This document shows, piece by piece, positions 1-7,808 of a stretch of 13,542 nucleotides of DNA. A program made the translations under genes and the position numbers. Position 1 is the first letter of the stretch, and each line of letters opens with the position of its first letter. The notes below the pieces were generated by a model that was not told the origin of the DNA, ran no database searches, and was given only the letters and a program-made list of their open reading frames with translations. The stretch is from Dehalococcoidia bacterium UBA2777 (GTDB lineage: Bacteria > Chloroflexota > Dehalococcoidia > UBA2247 > UBA2777). Location of the stretch: positions 1 to 13,542 of the forward strand of contig DEIJ01000106.1 in assembly GCA_002352365.1 (NCBI GenBank), given 5' to 3'.

Positions 1-1
1 A

Positions 2-115
2 GCTTTAGGAGACCATGTATTCTACACCTTTATCCAAAACAAAAAGATCGAGTGGGATAACTACCGGACTCAGGTAACCGACTATGAACTAAAGAGGTAT
101 TTACCTATCCTCTAG
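2..115 (+). CDS. glnA: Glutamine synthetase, type I, C-terminal end (partial)
   Basis: This is the last 37 codons of a gene that begins before the window, read in frame 2 and ended by TAG at 113-115. The translation starts ALGDHVFYTFIQNKK and continues with IEWDNYRTQVTDYELKRYL. It matches the conserved end of bacterial type I glutamine synthetases, where 'I-x-W-x-x-[FY]-R-x-Q-V-[TH]-x-[WY]-E' lies close to the terminus. The enzyme joins ammonia to glutamate using ATP in the cytoplasm. No catalytic residues fall in the visible part, so the call rests on this tail alone. nadE follows on the same strand after 53 nt, so co-transcription is possible. Confidence 0.8.
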   Translation, partial: ALGDHVFYTFIQNKKIEWDNYRTQVTDYELKRYLPIL

Positions 116-168
116 AGAAGCACCAATTTTGCCGAGGTGGTTAAGCCAGCCCCGGAGGGTAATTTAAT

Positions 169-1899
169 ATGCGAAGCTTAAGACTAGGTATGGCACAGGT
201 AAATTGCACCGTTGGTGATTTGGCTGGCAACACTACCAAAATCAAGCACTTCATCGATGAGGCAAGAAAGATGGGGGTGGAAGTGCTTAGCTTCCCTGAG
301 CTTGCTATCACTGGCTATCCTCCGGAAGATTTGCTACTTAAGCCCCAATTCATTAGCAATAATCTAAAGTGTTTGCAACAAATCATTAGCTATTCTGTAG
401 GCATTGCGGTAGTCGTCGGCTTTGTCGATGCTGGAGATGATCTGTACAATGCCGCTGCTGTGATTTGCGATGCCAGGCTTGGGGGCATATATCATAAGGT
501 ATATCTACCTAACTATGGGGTGTTTGATGAAAATCGCTATTTCAGGCCGGGGACTGAACACCCTGTCTTTATTATTAATGGCATTGGCATTGGGGTCAAT
601 ATTTGTGAGGATATTTGGTATTGCCAGGGGCCCCAAGCATTTCAGGCGCATGCTGGGGCTGAGGTAATAATAAATATAAACTCCTCCCCCTACCATGCTG
701 GCAAGCGGAGATTCAGAGAAAAGATGCTGGCTACCAGGGCGTCGGACAATGGGGTGATCGTCTCTTATACCAATCTAGTAGGCGGGCAGGACGAGTTGGT
801 TTTCGACGGCAACAGTATGGTGTTTGACGAGAGGGGAGAGCTCATCACCTGGGGCAAGCAGTTTGAGGAGGATCTGGTGGTGGTTGACCTTGATATAGAG
901 GAGGTATTTCGTAGCCGACTCCATGACCCGAGGCGGCGTAAAGAGATAGCTGGCGCGGAGCAGTGTCACACTCCAAGGATAGTGATCTCCGAAGCTAGCT
1001 CTGCTCAGCCTAAGCCACCGCTGCCTCGTCGACATGTTCCTATTTATGACCCGGTAGGAGAAGTCTACACTGCTCTGGTGCTGGGCACTGGTGACTATGT
1101 ACGCAAGAATGGCTTCAAAAAGGTACTCCTTGGGCTCTCTGGAGGCATTGACTCCGCCCTGGTGGTGGTTATTGCTGTAGATGCTCTAGGGGCTGAAAAT
1201 GTCATCGGGGTAGCCATGCCCTCACGCTATTCCTCTGCGGGGAGCAAGACAGATGCCCAAGTCTTAGCTCAAAACCTTGGCATAGAATTTCTGACTATTC
1301 CCATTGAGGAAGCATTCCAAAGCTACCTCAATATGCTGTCTCGGCCGTTTTATGGCACTGAGTTTGGAGTGGCTGAGGAGAACCTCCAGGCACGCATTCG
1401 GGGCAATATCCTCATGGCGTTATCCAATAAATTTGGCTGGCTGGTGCTGACTACTGGAAATAAGAGCGAAACGGCCTGTGGCTACTCTACCCTTTACGGA
1501 GATATGGCAGGTGGGTTTGCGGTAATTAAGGATGTGCCCAAAACTCTGGTGTACCAACTCTCAAGATATAGAAACTCACTAGCAGGTAGGGAAATTATCC
1601 CCCAGAGTGTTATAGACAAGGAGCCCTCAGCCGAATTGCGTCCAGATCAGCGGGATAGCGACACTTTACCCCCTTATGAGATGCTCGACCCCATTCTTGG
1701 GGCCTATGTGGAGGAAGATAATAGTCTAGAGCAGATCATAAGCATGGGCTTTTCGGCAGCAGTGGTCAAGCGAATTATCTCGATGGTAGATAGAAATGAG
1801 TACAAGCGCCGCCAAGGGGCGCCGGGTATCAAGATAACTCACCGTGCCTTTGGCAAAGACCGCCGCCTACCTATCACCAACTTGTATAGAGACCTCTAA
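169..1899 (+). CDS. nadE: Glutamine-dependent NAD+ synthetase
   Basis: The enzyme amidates deamido-NAD to NAD+ with ATP, using ammonia released from glutamine; it is the last step of NAD biosynthesis in the cytoplasm. The 576-residue protein has the usual two-domain build. Residues 1-270 are a nitrilase-type (CN hydrolase) glutaminase with the triad Glu44 (FPELAITGYPPEDLL), Lys110 (HKVYLPNYGVFDE) and Cys146 (GVNICEDIW). Residues about 285-576 are the NAD synthase domain with the ATP-pyrophosphatase loop LGLSGGIDSA (SGGIDS at 324-329). It also contains TTGNKSE, and the length is normal for the two-domain form. The ATG at 169 is preceded by GGAGGG at about 154-159 with good spacing. The gene follows glnA on the same strand and converges on hisF, with only 47 nt between the two stops. 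All key residues are present and nothing looks broken. Confidence 0.97.
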   Translation: MRSLRLGMAQVNCTVGDLAGNTTKIKHFIDEARKMGVEVLSFPELAITGYPPEDLLLKPQFISNNLKCLQQIISYSVGIAVVVGFVDAGDDLYNAAAVICDARLGGIYHKVYLPNYGVFDENRYFRPGTEHPVFIINGIGIGVNICEDIWYCQGPQAFQAHAGAEVIININSSPYHAGKRRFREKMLATRASDNGVIVSYTNLVGGQDELVFDGNSMVFDERGELITWGKQFEEDLVVVDLDIEEVFRSRLHDPRRRKEIAGAEQCHTPRIVISEASSAQPKPPLPRRHVPIYDPVGEVYTALVLGTGDYVRKNGFKKVLLGLSGGIDSALVVVIAVDALGAENVIGVAMPSRYSSAGSKTDAQVLAQNLGIEFLTIPIEEAFQSYLNMLSRPFYGTEFGVAEENLQARIRGNILMALSNKFGWLVLTTGNKSETACGYSTLYGDMAGGFAVIKDVPKTLVYQLSRYRNSLAGREIIPQSVIDKEPSAELRPDQRDSDTLPPYEMLDPILGAYVEEDNSLEQIISMGFSAAVVKRIISMVDRNEYKRRQGAPGIKITHRAFGKDRRLPITNLYRDL

Positions 1900-1946
1900 G
1901 TCCACTGAACTAAACCCCGGTGAGATTTTCGCTGGGAACTTGCTTG

Positions 1947-2750
1947 TTAAAGCCTCATGGGGATTCCTCTCTCCATCAAATAGACTTTCGCCTGATGAAT
2001 AGAGTAGATTCCATAGTGAAAGATGCTCGCTGCAAGCACAGCATCAGCTTTACCAACAGCGATAGCCTCGTACAGGTGGGCCAGAGTACCAGCGCCACCA
2101 GAGGCGATAACCGGTACACTCACTGCTTCAGAGATGGTGCGGGTGAGCCCTAAGTCATAACCTGTTTGTTGCCCGTCAGTATCCATGCTGGTAAGCATGA
2201 TCTCCCCCGCCCCCAGCTCCACCACCCGTTTTGACCACTTCAGGGCATCAATCCCGGTGGGCTTCCGTCCTCCATAAGTATAAACCTCCCATTTGGAGTT
2301 TTGATCCAAGGCAAGAGAATCCTCCTGTGAGCTAGACTTTTCTCCCTCGAGTCTCTTGGCATCGATGGCAATTACAATGCATTGGCTGCCAAATTTTTCT
2401 GCTGCTTCAGAGATGAGAGCGGGATCGAGCACTGCTGCGGTGTTGATGGCCACCTTATCTGCCCCTGCTTCTAAGACGCACCGCAGGTCAGCAATACCCC
2501 TCAGCCCCCCTCCCACAGTGAAAGGAATGAAAATCTCTGTGGAGACTCGTTCAACAACCTTTACCATGATCTGACGCTCGTCGGAGGAGGCGGTGATATC
2601 GAGGAAGACCAACTCATCAGCACCTTCCTTATCGTAAAGGGCAGCCAACTCCACAGGATCGCCAGCGTCTCGTAGTCTGACAAAGCTGATCCCTTTGACC
2701 ACTCGTCCGCTGGTTACATCCAGACAGGGAATTATCCTTTTAGTTAGCAT
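1947..2750 (-). CDS. hisF: Imidazole glycerol phosphate synthase, cyclase subunit HisF
   Basis: HisF uses ammonia delivered by HisH to convert PRFAR into imidazole glycerol phosphate and AICAR in histidine synthesis. The protein is a (beta/alpha)8 barrel beginning MLTKRIIPCLDV and ending GIPMRL. The ATG at 2750 is chosen over the in-frame GTG at 2762 because it gives the family N-terminus and places the catalytic aspartates at the canonical numbers, Asp11 (CLDV) and Asp130 (IAIDAKR). A purine-rich AGAGAGG lies just upstream. At 267 residues it is about 10-15 longer than typical HisF, owing to a polar Ser/Glu-rich insertion after DAKR, at about residues 135-153, before WEVYTYGGRKPTG. It lies 34 nt after hisH and is probably translated from the same transcript. 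hisA, often found between hisH and hisF, is absent here. Confidence 0.96.
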   Translation of the reverse strand: MLTKRIIPCLDVTSGRVVKGISFVRLRDAGDPVELAALYDKEGADELVFLDITASSDERQIMVKVVERVSTEIFIPFTVGGGLRGIADLRCVLEAGADKVAINTAAVLDPALISEAAEKFGSQCIVIAIDAKRLEGEKSSSQEDSLALDQNSKWEVYTYGGRKPTGIDALKWSKRVVELGAGEIMLTSMDTDGQQTGYDLGLTRTISEAVSVPVIASGGAGTLAHLYEAIAVGKADAVLAASIFHYGIYSIHQAKVYLMERGIPMRL

Positions 2751-2784
2751 GACCTCTCTCACTCACTGTAAGTATCCCCTTTGG

Positions 2785-3405
2785 TCAAGATGAATTCCTT
2801 CTTTGGGTGATGAATTCCAGGAAATTCTGTAGCATCTTTAATCCCCACTGTCCACTTTTCTCGGGGTGAAATTGAGTCGCCACCAGGTTACCCTTGATGA
2901 TGACACTCGAGAAACTGAGCCCATAATCGGTCTCCCCAGCGATTAGGGATTTGTCTTGCGGCTCTACATAGTAGCTGTGAACAAAATAGAAGTAGGCATT
3001 ATCCTCTATCCCCCAAAACAAGGGATGGGATATTTTTTGCTTTACTTGATTCCATCCCATGTGGGGAATCTTGAGTCCTGAAGGTAATTTCCTCACCACC
3101 CCAGGGAGGATGTCAAGGCACCCCTCACCTCCCTCCTCAGTGGAAGCAAATAGAAGCTGGAGGCCAAGACAGACGCTAAGCAAGGGGCGGTTTTCACTGG
3201 CTATTTGCTGAATGGGTTCCCTTAAGTCCCACTCTTGGAGGCGATGCATCGCCTCCCCTGCCGCACCTACCCCAGGTAAGATAACTATGTCGGCCTCAAG
3301 CACCTCCCGGGGACTAGAGGTTACCTTGCACCGATAACCTATTTTGGCAATAGCCTTACTTATGCTTCGCAGGTTGCTTGCCCCATAGTCGATAATGGCA
3401 ATCAT
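2785..3405 (-). CDS. hisH: Imidazole glycerol phosphate synthase, glutaminase subunit HisH
   Basis: HisH is the class I glutamine amidotransferase partner of HisF; it hydrolyses glutamine and passes ammonia through the HisF barrel. The 206-residue protein starts MIAIIDYGASNLRS. It carries the oxyanion segment LPGVGAAGEAM (44-53), the nucleophile Cys79 in SVCLGLQLLF, and the His180/Glu182 pair in TQFHPEKSGQWG. Length and motifs are standard. The ATG at 3405 gives the normal family N-terminus, but its ribosome-binding site is weak: AAAGG lies about 12 nt upstream. A TGG-TATAAA extended -10-like sequence (minus strand, 3425 to 3420) sits so close that a message from it would have almost no leader. 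The gene may therefore depend partly on the kinase transcript upstream, 164 nt away. Confidence 0.96.
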   Translation of the reverse strand: MIAIIDYGASNLRSISKAIAKIGYRCKVTSSPREVLEADIVILPGVGAAGEAMHRLQEWDLREPIQQIASENRPLLSVCLGLQLLFASTEEGGEGCLDILPGVVRKLPSGLKIPHMGWNQVKQKISHPLFWGIEDNAYFYFVHSYYVEPQDKSLIAGETDYGLSFSSVIIKGNLVATQFHPEKSGQWGLKMLQNFLEFITQRRNSS

Positions 3406-3569
3406 CGAATTGACAAACCTTTATACCACCGTAAAATGGGGTAATCGGTTACCTATAGCTAGATCCTATATCAGATGGAGGATCGGTGCAAGGGGCAATG
3501 ACTAGGATATATCCCGAAGAGGCCGTATCGGTGAGCTTACACAGAATTTTGACTCTGAATTGTAGAGCC
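3406..3569. other. Intergenic gap between sensor kinase and hisH
   Basis: This 164-nt gap lies downstream of the kinase stop and upstream of hisH on the minus strand. It holds no convincing ORF. An AT-rich TGGTATAAA (minus strand, ending at about 3420) is a possible extended -10 for hisH, without a good -35. Near 3540-3565 there are only short complementary segments (CAGA/TCTG) and no clear intrinsic terminator, so read-through from the kinase into hisH cannot be excluded. Confidence 0.4.
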
Positions 3570-6479
3570 TCAGAGAGATTTATTCAATCTAGGCACCCCC
3601 TGCTCCAGGGGCAAGCGGGCGGTGATGGCGGTCCCCGCTCCCGGCTGTGAGTAGATCTCGAGGCCTCCTCCAGCTTTGTCAGCCCGCTCCTTCATGCTGA
3701 CAAGTCCCAGCCCCTTGCCTCGAGCCACCTCAAAGCCAACACCATTATCTCTCACCTCGAGCGCAACCTCTCCCGGCAGTCGCTTGAGCTTGACGGTAAC
3801 CAGGCTGGCCTGGGAATGTCTGGTCACATTATTGAGTGCCTCTTGAGCCAGGCGATACAAAGTTTCCTGCATCAAACGAGGAAGCTGCTGAGCACCCTCA
3901 AGCTCAAGCCTCACCCCAATTCTACCCCTCTCAAAGGCCTCAATGGTCGCCATATAGCTCTTAAGGCTGTCCTCTAATCCCTCAGCCTCCGGGGCGAGCG
4001 GGCGAAGCTCGAAGATGAGTGAGCGCATCTCCTGACGGGCCTGTTCAGCAATCTGGCGCACTCTTAGAAGTTGTGCCTTGGCCCGCTGCGGATTTCGCTC
4101 CAGGTCCTGAGCTGCCACCTCTGAATTGAGTGCCAGGCTGAACAGCAACTGCGACATCGAATCGTGTAAATCCCTAGCCAGGCGGTATCTCTCCTCGAGG
4201 ATGGCCAGGTCTTGAGCCTTGCTGTAAAGCTGGGCATTTCTGATCGCCAAGGCCGCCTGATTGGCCAGGCCAGTTGCCATTCTTACCTGCTCAGAGGTGA
4301 AATGGTGAACATGTCGGCGGTAATTGTCCACCAACATCAGCCCGATGACCTCACCCTTGGTTATTAAGGGAACCGCCAACAGAGAGCAAACCCCAAAGGG
4401 CTTTATCCACCTCTTGATGTGGAGGGGATGTTGGCGCACATTTTCACTGATCACCACCTCGCGATCCCTGATCACCTTTTGGAGAAGCGGCTCTTCATCC
4501 ACCTCTTCTAGCTTCATCTGCTTAAATGCTTTCCACATCAGCTGATCGGTGCCCCAAGCAAGCTGAGACATGGTGGGGATTAGCCTTTTCTTAGCCTCAT
4601 CCAAAAGTAAAATGGTGCATCTATCCATCTGGCAGAGCTGGGCAGTAGCATGACAAACCAGGGAGAGAACCTCTTTGAGAGCCAAGCTCGACCCAACTGT
4701 AGTGGCCATTTCTAGCAGGGCACCAGCCTCTTTGGCTCTTTGCTGCTCGGCGGCAAAGAGCAGAGCATGCTCCATGGCAATCGCTGCTTGATTGGCCAGG
4801 ATGCTGGCTAGCTCTAAGTCTTTGGAGCTGAAACTCCCCTCCCGCTTATTAGTGATATTGAGAAGCCCCACAGTTTTATCTTTTACCTTCAGGGGAAGGT
4901 GAATAAACGACCTCAGGTTTTCCCTGTCCATAACCTCTTGGCTAAGGTGGGAATCGCTGGGGGCGTCGAGCACCATTGCTGGCTCTCCGCTTAGGGCCAC
5001 CCTGCCAATATATCCCTCACCGAGTTTGAACTTCATCTGGGTTGAGGCGGGGGAAAAGCCGTATGCAGCCCGATAAACTATCTCCTCATCCTCAATCATC
5101 AGGATGGCAGCCTTTTCGGCACCAAGCAAGTTCACTGCCCCCTCGACAATCGAATCCAATATCTCTTGTAACTCCAAAGTAGAGCTGGTTTTTAGGCCGA
5201 GGTCATGAATGATCTTTAGCCCGGCCAAGTCTTGCCTTGTCTTCTCATAAAGCCAAGCATTTTCAACGGTAATGGCTGCTTGGCCGACCATGACACGGAG
5301 AAGGGACAAATCCCTTTGGCTGAACTCTCCAGCGATCTTATTGCTAACAAAAAGAAGAAAGACCTTTTCTCCCACCTTTAGGAGAACATGGATAAAGGAT
5401 GTGATGCCCTCTTCCTTCACTACTTCCGGTATGACATCGGGATTGTTCTGAGCGTCAAGCACCATCACTAGCTTGGCCTCCCGAGCTACTTGCCCGAGGT
5501 AGTCCTCACCCGCCTTGTATTTTCGCTGCCTTGCCACCTCAAGGCTATGGCCGTAGGTTGCCCGATAGACTATGTCCCCACCCTCATCTATCTCCAAGAT
5601 GGAAGCCCTGTGGGCATTTGCCAATCCGGCTGCTTCTTTGGCGATGGTGTCAAGTCGCTCCTGAAGCCCGAAGGGGGACATGATTTGTATGTTAGTCTGG
5701 TAAAGAGAGCGTAATTCCTCCTGGGCTTTCATCTGCTCAGTTACATCCTGAATTAAAAGTACTGTCCCGTCAAATGCCCCTGCGCCATCGAGCAACGGGA
5801 CGCCAGTTACAGATAACACCGATTCTTTGCCATAAAGCGAGGTGAAGGGCACTATTTCGCTGATCTGCCTCCCCGAATATAATCTCTCCCTCGCACTTTG
5901 CGGCAGGCCGGTGGAGATAATACTAGGCAAATCGGTAATTCGCTGGCCAAGGGTGGGTAATTGGCCCTCCCCTTCAAAACCCAAAATCTCGGCCATCTTA
6001 GGGTTAGCATAAACTATCCTCTCCTCTCCATCCATTCTAATAATTCCCACGGGGGCATTCTCAACAATTTCTTCGTTTAATCTCTGTAGCTCTCCTAGTT
6101 GTTTTTGTTTCTCCCTTAACTCGGTCGCATCCCTGCCAATGAATATCATTCCTGTGATCTTTCCCTTCGCATCCCTCAACAATGTTTCTGTCGCCGCAAT
6201 GATCACTTTCCTCCCGTCCCTATGCTGGCCGGGGAGGTCAAATCGCACCACCTCACCATGGGATATCCTCTCCCACACCGGTTGGACAATCTCCAGAGAT
6301 TCCCTAGTTGCGTAGGGGATATCAGCTAATGTCCTGCCCCTAAGCTCCTCCGCCGAGTAACCAGTAATCCTTTCGCAGGCAGGGCTTATTACCACCACCC
6401 TGCCCTCTCTGTCCAACAAGGTGATCAAATCGGGCGAATTATCTATTATCGACTCAAACCCTTCCTTTCTCCTCTTCAA
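3570..6479 (-). CDS. Multi-sensor histidine kinase (PAS-PAS-GAF-GAF-GAF-HisKA_3-HATPase)
   Basis: A cytosolic sensor kinase of the NarX/DegS/LiaS class, 969 residues if started at TTG 6479; no membrane segment is seen. Domains in order: PAS at about 7-118 (SIIDNSPDLITLLDREGRV), PAS at about 135-252 (ENAPVGIIRMDGEERIVYAN), GAF at about 270-408, GAF at about 430-575, GAF at about 590-750. Then comes a HisKA_3 dimerisation domain with phospho-acceptor His772 (ARDLHDSMSQLLFSLAL) and an HATPase_c domain with N box (QEALNNVTRHSQ, Asn883/884), G1 box DNGVGF (911-916) and G2 box GKGLGLVSMKERAD. The first two GAF domains resemble each other (LGEGYIGRVA / AGEDYLGQVA) and look like duplicates. Such kinases normally pair with a LuxR-type response regulator; none is in the window. 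The start is doubtful: TTG 6479 abuts AGAGAGG with no spacer and overlaps the upstream PocR-PAS ORF by 26 nt, so this may be the rear part of one split protein. Confidence 0.9.
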   Translation of the reverse strand: MKRRKEGFESIIDNSPDLITLLDREGRVVVISPACERITGYSAEELRGRTLADIPYATRESLEIVQPVWERISHGEVVRFDLPGQHRDGRKVIIAATETLLRDAKGKITGMIFIGRDATELREKQKQLGELQRLNEEIVENAPVGIIRMDGEERIVYANPKMAEILGFEGEGQLPTLGQRITDLPSIISTGLPQSARERLYSGRQISEIVPFTSLYGKESVLSVTGVPLLDGAGAFDGTVLLIQDVTEQMKAQEELRSLYQTNIQIMSPFGLQERLDTIAKEAAGLANAHRASILEIDEGGDIVYRATYGHSLEVARQRKYKAGEDYLGQVAREAKLVMVLDAQNNPDVIPEVVKEEGITSFIHVLLKVGEKVFLLFVSNKIAGEFSQRDLSLLRVMVGQAAITVENAWLYEKTRQDLAGLKIIHDLGLKTSSTLELQEILDSIVEGAVNLLGAEKAAILMIEDEEIVYRAAYGFSPASTQMKFKLGEGYIGRVALSGEPAMVLDAPSDSHLSQEVMDRENLRSFIHLPLKVKDKTVGLLNITNKREGSFSSKDLELASILANQAAIAMEHALLFAAEQQRAKEAGALLEMATTVGSSLALKEVLSLVCHATAQLCQMDRCTILLLDEAKKRLIPTMSQLAWGTDQLMWKAFKQMKLEEVDEEPLLQKVIRDREVVISENVRQHPLHIKRWIKPFGVCSLLAVPLITKGEVIGLMLVDNYRRHVHHFTSEQVRMATGLANQAALAIRNAQLYSKAQDLAILEERYRLARDLHDSMSQLLFSLALNSEVAAQDLERNPQRAKAQLLRVRQIAEQARQEMRSLIFELRPLAPEAEGLEDSLKSYMATIEAFERGRIGVRLELEGAQQLPRLMQETLYRLAQEALNNVTRHSQASLVTVKLKRLPGEVALEVRDNGVGFEVARGKGLGLVSMKERADKAGGGLEIYSQPGAGTAITARLPLEQGVPRLNKSL
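6454..6479 (-). other. Frame junction between PocR-PAS ORF and kinase (frameshift or programmed-shift candidate)
   Basis: Here the two sensor ORFs overlap in frames that differ by +1. Read on the minus strand, the upstream ORF passes GAG-GAG-AAA-GGA-AGG-GTT and stops at TGA, while the kinase frame continues through GGG-TTT-GAG-TCG. Skipping one base in the A/G run joins REVEEEK directly to EGFESIIDNSPD, a normal coiled linker into a PAS domain. The arrangement AAGGA, three bases, then a codon ending in TT before TGA resembles the +1 shift site of prfB (a Shine-Dalgarno-like stretch, three bases, CTT TGA). The sequence does not decide between an indel, an assembly error, true overlap and programmed shifting. 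Confidence 0.35.
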
Positions 6480-7629
6480 CCTCTCTAGTCATCACTCTAA
6501 TTTTGTCTATTATCTCATTTGTGTCCTCTGCCATTACTTTCAGATTACCACTTAAACCGGCTGCCTCAATCCTTCCCGTCAAATCCCCCCGCGATACCCG
6601 GCTAGGGATGTTCTTTAATTCTGCCTCAGCTTTTTTAGTTTCAGTCATGTCTCTTACCGTTACCACTTCCCCGATAACATTCCCCTGGGCATCTCTTATC
6701 CCGGATGCAGAATAGCTTACCGGAATTATATTACCTTCCTTGGTTATCAATTCTAATTCCACATTACTAACTGCCTCGCCGGTCACCAACCTTCTTCTGA
6801 CTCTTTGGGCGATCATAGGTCTTAGCTCGGCTGGCAGGGCAGGGAATTTTTCGACCCGCATGCCCACCATGTCAGCCTTGGCAAAACCAGTGGCTTTCTC
6901 AAATGCGGGATTCACATAACTTACCACGCCATTTTTATCAAAGGTAAAAAGCATGTCGGGAAGGCTGGCTGTGGCATAATCGAGAAGCAACTTCAATTCC
7001 TCGGCGGCCTTCTCTTTTTGCTTAACTTCGGTCATATCTCTTGCCATCCTCTCGGTATCTTCCCGCGCACAAGCGAGATCTTTTTTAAGTCTCTCCTCTT
7101 TTAGCCCTCGCTGTCCCAGAATGGAGAGAGCATTGGCAACTTGGTACAGATGAGATACTACCCCTTGGAATCTCTCCTGGGGCATTATGGTCACTTTCTT
7201 CACAGCCTTGAGGTATCCTGCTTCATTCACCCCTATCTCTTTAGCTATCTCTCGATATTCGGCTAATTTCGGGGGTTGATATAATACCTGTCCACAGGTA
7301 GCAGTACCGATATGCCTCCCGTCTACAATGATGGGGACTGCTGCTTCCACCAGATGACCGCTAGTGCAATAATCGACTACTGGCTGTCGCAACTGTCCAG
7401 CTCTGGCTCCTAAGTTGGCATCGCTTTTCAGGCATCTTTTATAACCTATCTCGCTTTTTCGGTGGTAATTTGCGCATAGTTCACACCAGTTGCTGGGCTT
7501 GGTGATCGGTGTGCCATCAACCTCGTGTATACACGCTGCTACGCCAGTAGCCAAGGCAAAGCTATCCTGTATTTTCTGTAGCTCGTCTAGCCCGATTAAA
7601 TCAGTTAACTTTATGAAATTAGCCACCAC
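6454..7629 (-). CDS. PocR ligand-binding and PAS domain sensor protein (probable front half of the kinase)
   Basis: The 391-residue ORF has a PocR-type sensory domain at about 8-175, a charged coiled coil at about 176-213, a PAS domain at about 216-333 (FTFDKNGVVSYVNPAFEKATGF) and a HAMP-like linker at about 338-388 (SRGDLTGRIEAAGLSGNLK). PocR domains are PAS-like ligand sensors named after the propanediol regulator PocR. This one keeps a cysteine set, Cys49 and Cys52 (NWCELC), Cys66 (KRCLKSD) and Cys88 (DYCTSGHLVEAAVPI), that could bind a metal or sense redox state. Tandem GTG codons begin the ORF, with AAGGGGGG about 7 nt upstream of the first. It has no output domain and ends in a linker that runs into the kinase in another frame, so it probably belongs to the same protein. 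A promoter candidate lies at 7680-7708. Confidence 0.85.
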   Translation of the reverse strand: MVANFIKLTDLIGLDELQKIQDSFALATGVAACIHEVDGTPITKPSNWCELCANYHRKSEIGYKRCLKSDANLGARAGQLRQPVVDYCTSGHLVEAAVPIIVDGRHIGTATCGQVLYQPPKLAEYREIAKEIGVNEAGYLKAVKKVTIMPQERFQGVVSHLYQVANALSILGQRGLKEERLKKDLACAREDTERMARDMTEVKQKEKAAEELKLLLDYATASLPDMLFTFDKNGVVSYVNPAFEKATGFAKADMVGMRVEKFPALPAELRPMIAQRVRRRLVTGEAVSNVELELITKEGNIIPVSYSASGIRDAQGNVIGEVVTVRDMTETKKAEAELKNIPSRVSRGDLTGRIEAAGLSGNLKVMAEDTNEIIDKIRVMTREVEEEKGRV

Positions 7630-7679
7630 GCCACACCCCCCTTTTGGTCTTGTTTCAAGAATGATTTTTGCCCGTTTCT

Positions 7680-7708
7680 ATTTTAGGTCTTTTGGGATGA
7701 CATGTCTA
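7680..7708 (-). promoter_or_regulatory. Sigma70-type promoter candidate for the sensor kinase genes
   Basis: On the minus strand TAGACA (7708 to 7703) is followed after 17 nt by TAAAAT (7685 to 7680). Each hexamer has five of six consensus bases and the spacing is optimal. Transcription would start near 7673, leaving a leader of about 44 nt before the GTG start at 7629. Confidence 0.5.
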
Positions 7709-7714
7709 TTTAGA

Positions 7715-7741
7715 CCGTTTAAAAACGAAGTTTTTAAACGG
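7715..7741. repeat. Perfect palindrome, 12-bp stem with GAA loop
   Basis: CCGTTTAAAAAC at 7715-7726 and GTTTTTAAACGG at 7730-7741 are exact inverted copies around the loop GAA. It lies between the divergent promoters, just upstream of the minus-strand -35 box. It shares the GAA loop and stem length with the hairpin at 11274-11300, though its stem sequence differs. It could be an operator, a transcript hairpin or a member of the local palindrome family. Confidence 0.8.
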
Positions 7742-7768
7742 GGGCTCCCATCCCCAAATCTGATATCC

Positions 7769-7791
7769 GTTGAAAATCACTGATTTTCAAC
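7769..7791. repeat. Perfect palindrome with GATTTTC core, 11-bp stem
   Basis: GTTGAAAATCA at 7769-7779 and TGATTTTCAAC at 7781-7791 are exact inverted copies around a single C. The GAAAATC/GATTTTC core is the same as in the hairpins at 8429-8471 and 11163-11199. It ends 17 nt before the -35 box of the yceD promoter, a position where a repressor or activator could act. An apparent TTG start for yceD inside this palindrome is rejected. Confidence 0.8.
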
Positions 7792-7808
7792 CGTCTCTAT
7801 CATATACA

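Noticed and set aside
2751..2762. GTG 2762 as hisF start
   Set aside because: ATG 2750 restores the family N-terminus and puts the catalytic aspartates at 11 and 130.
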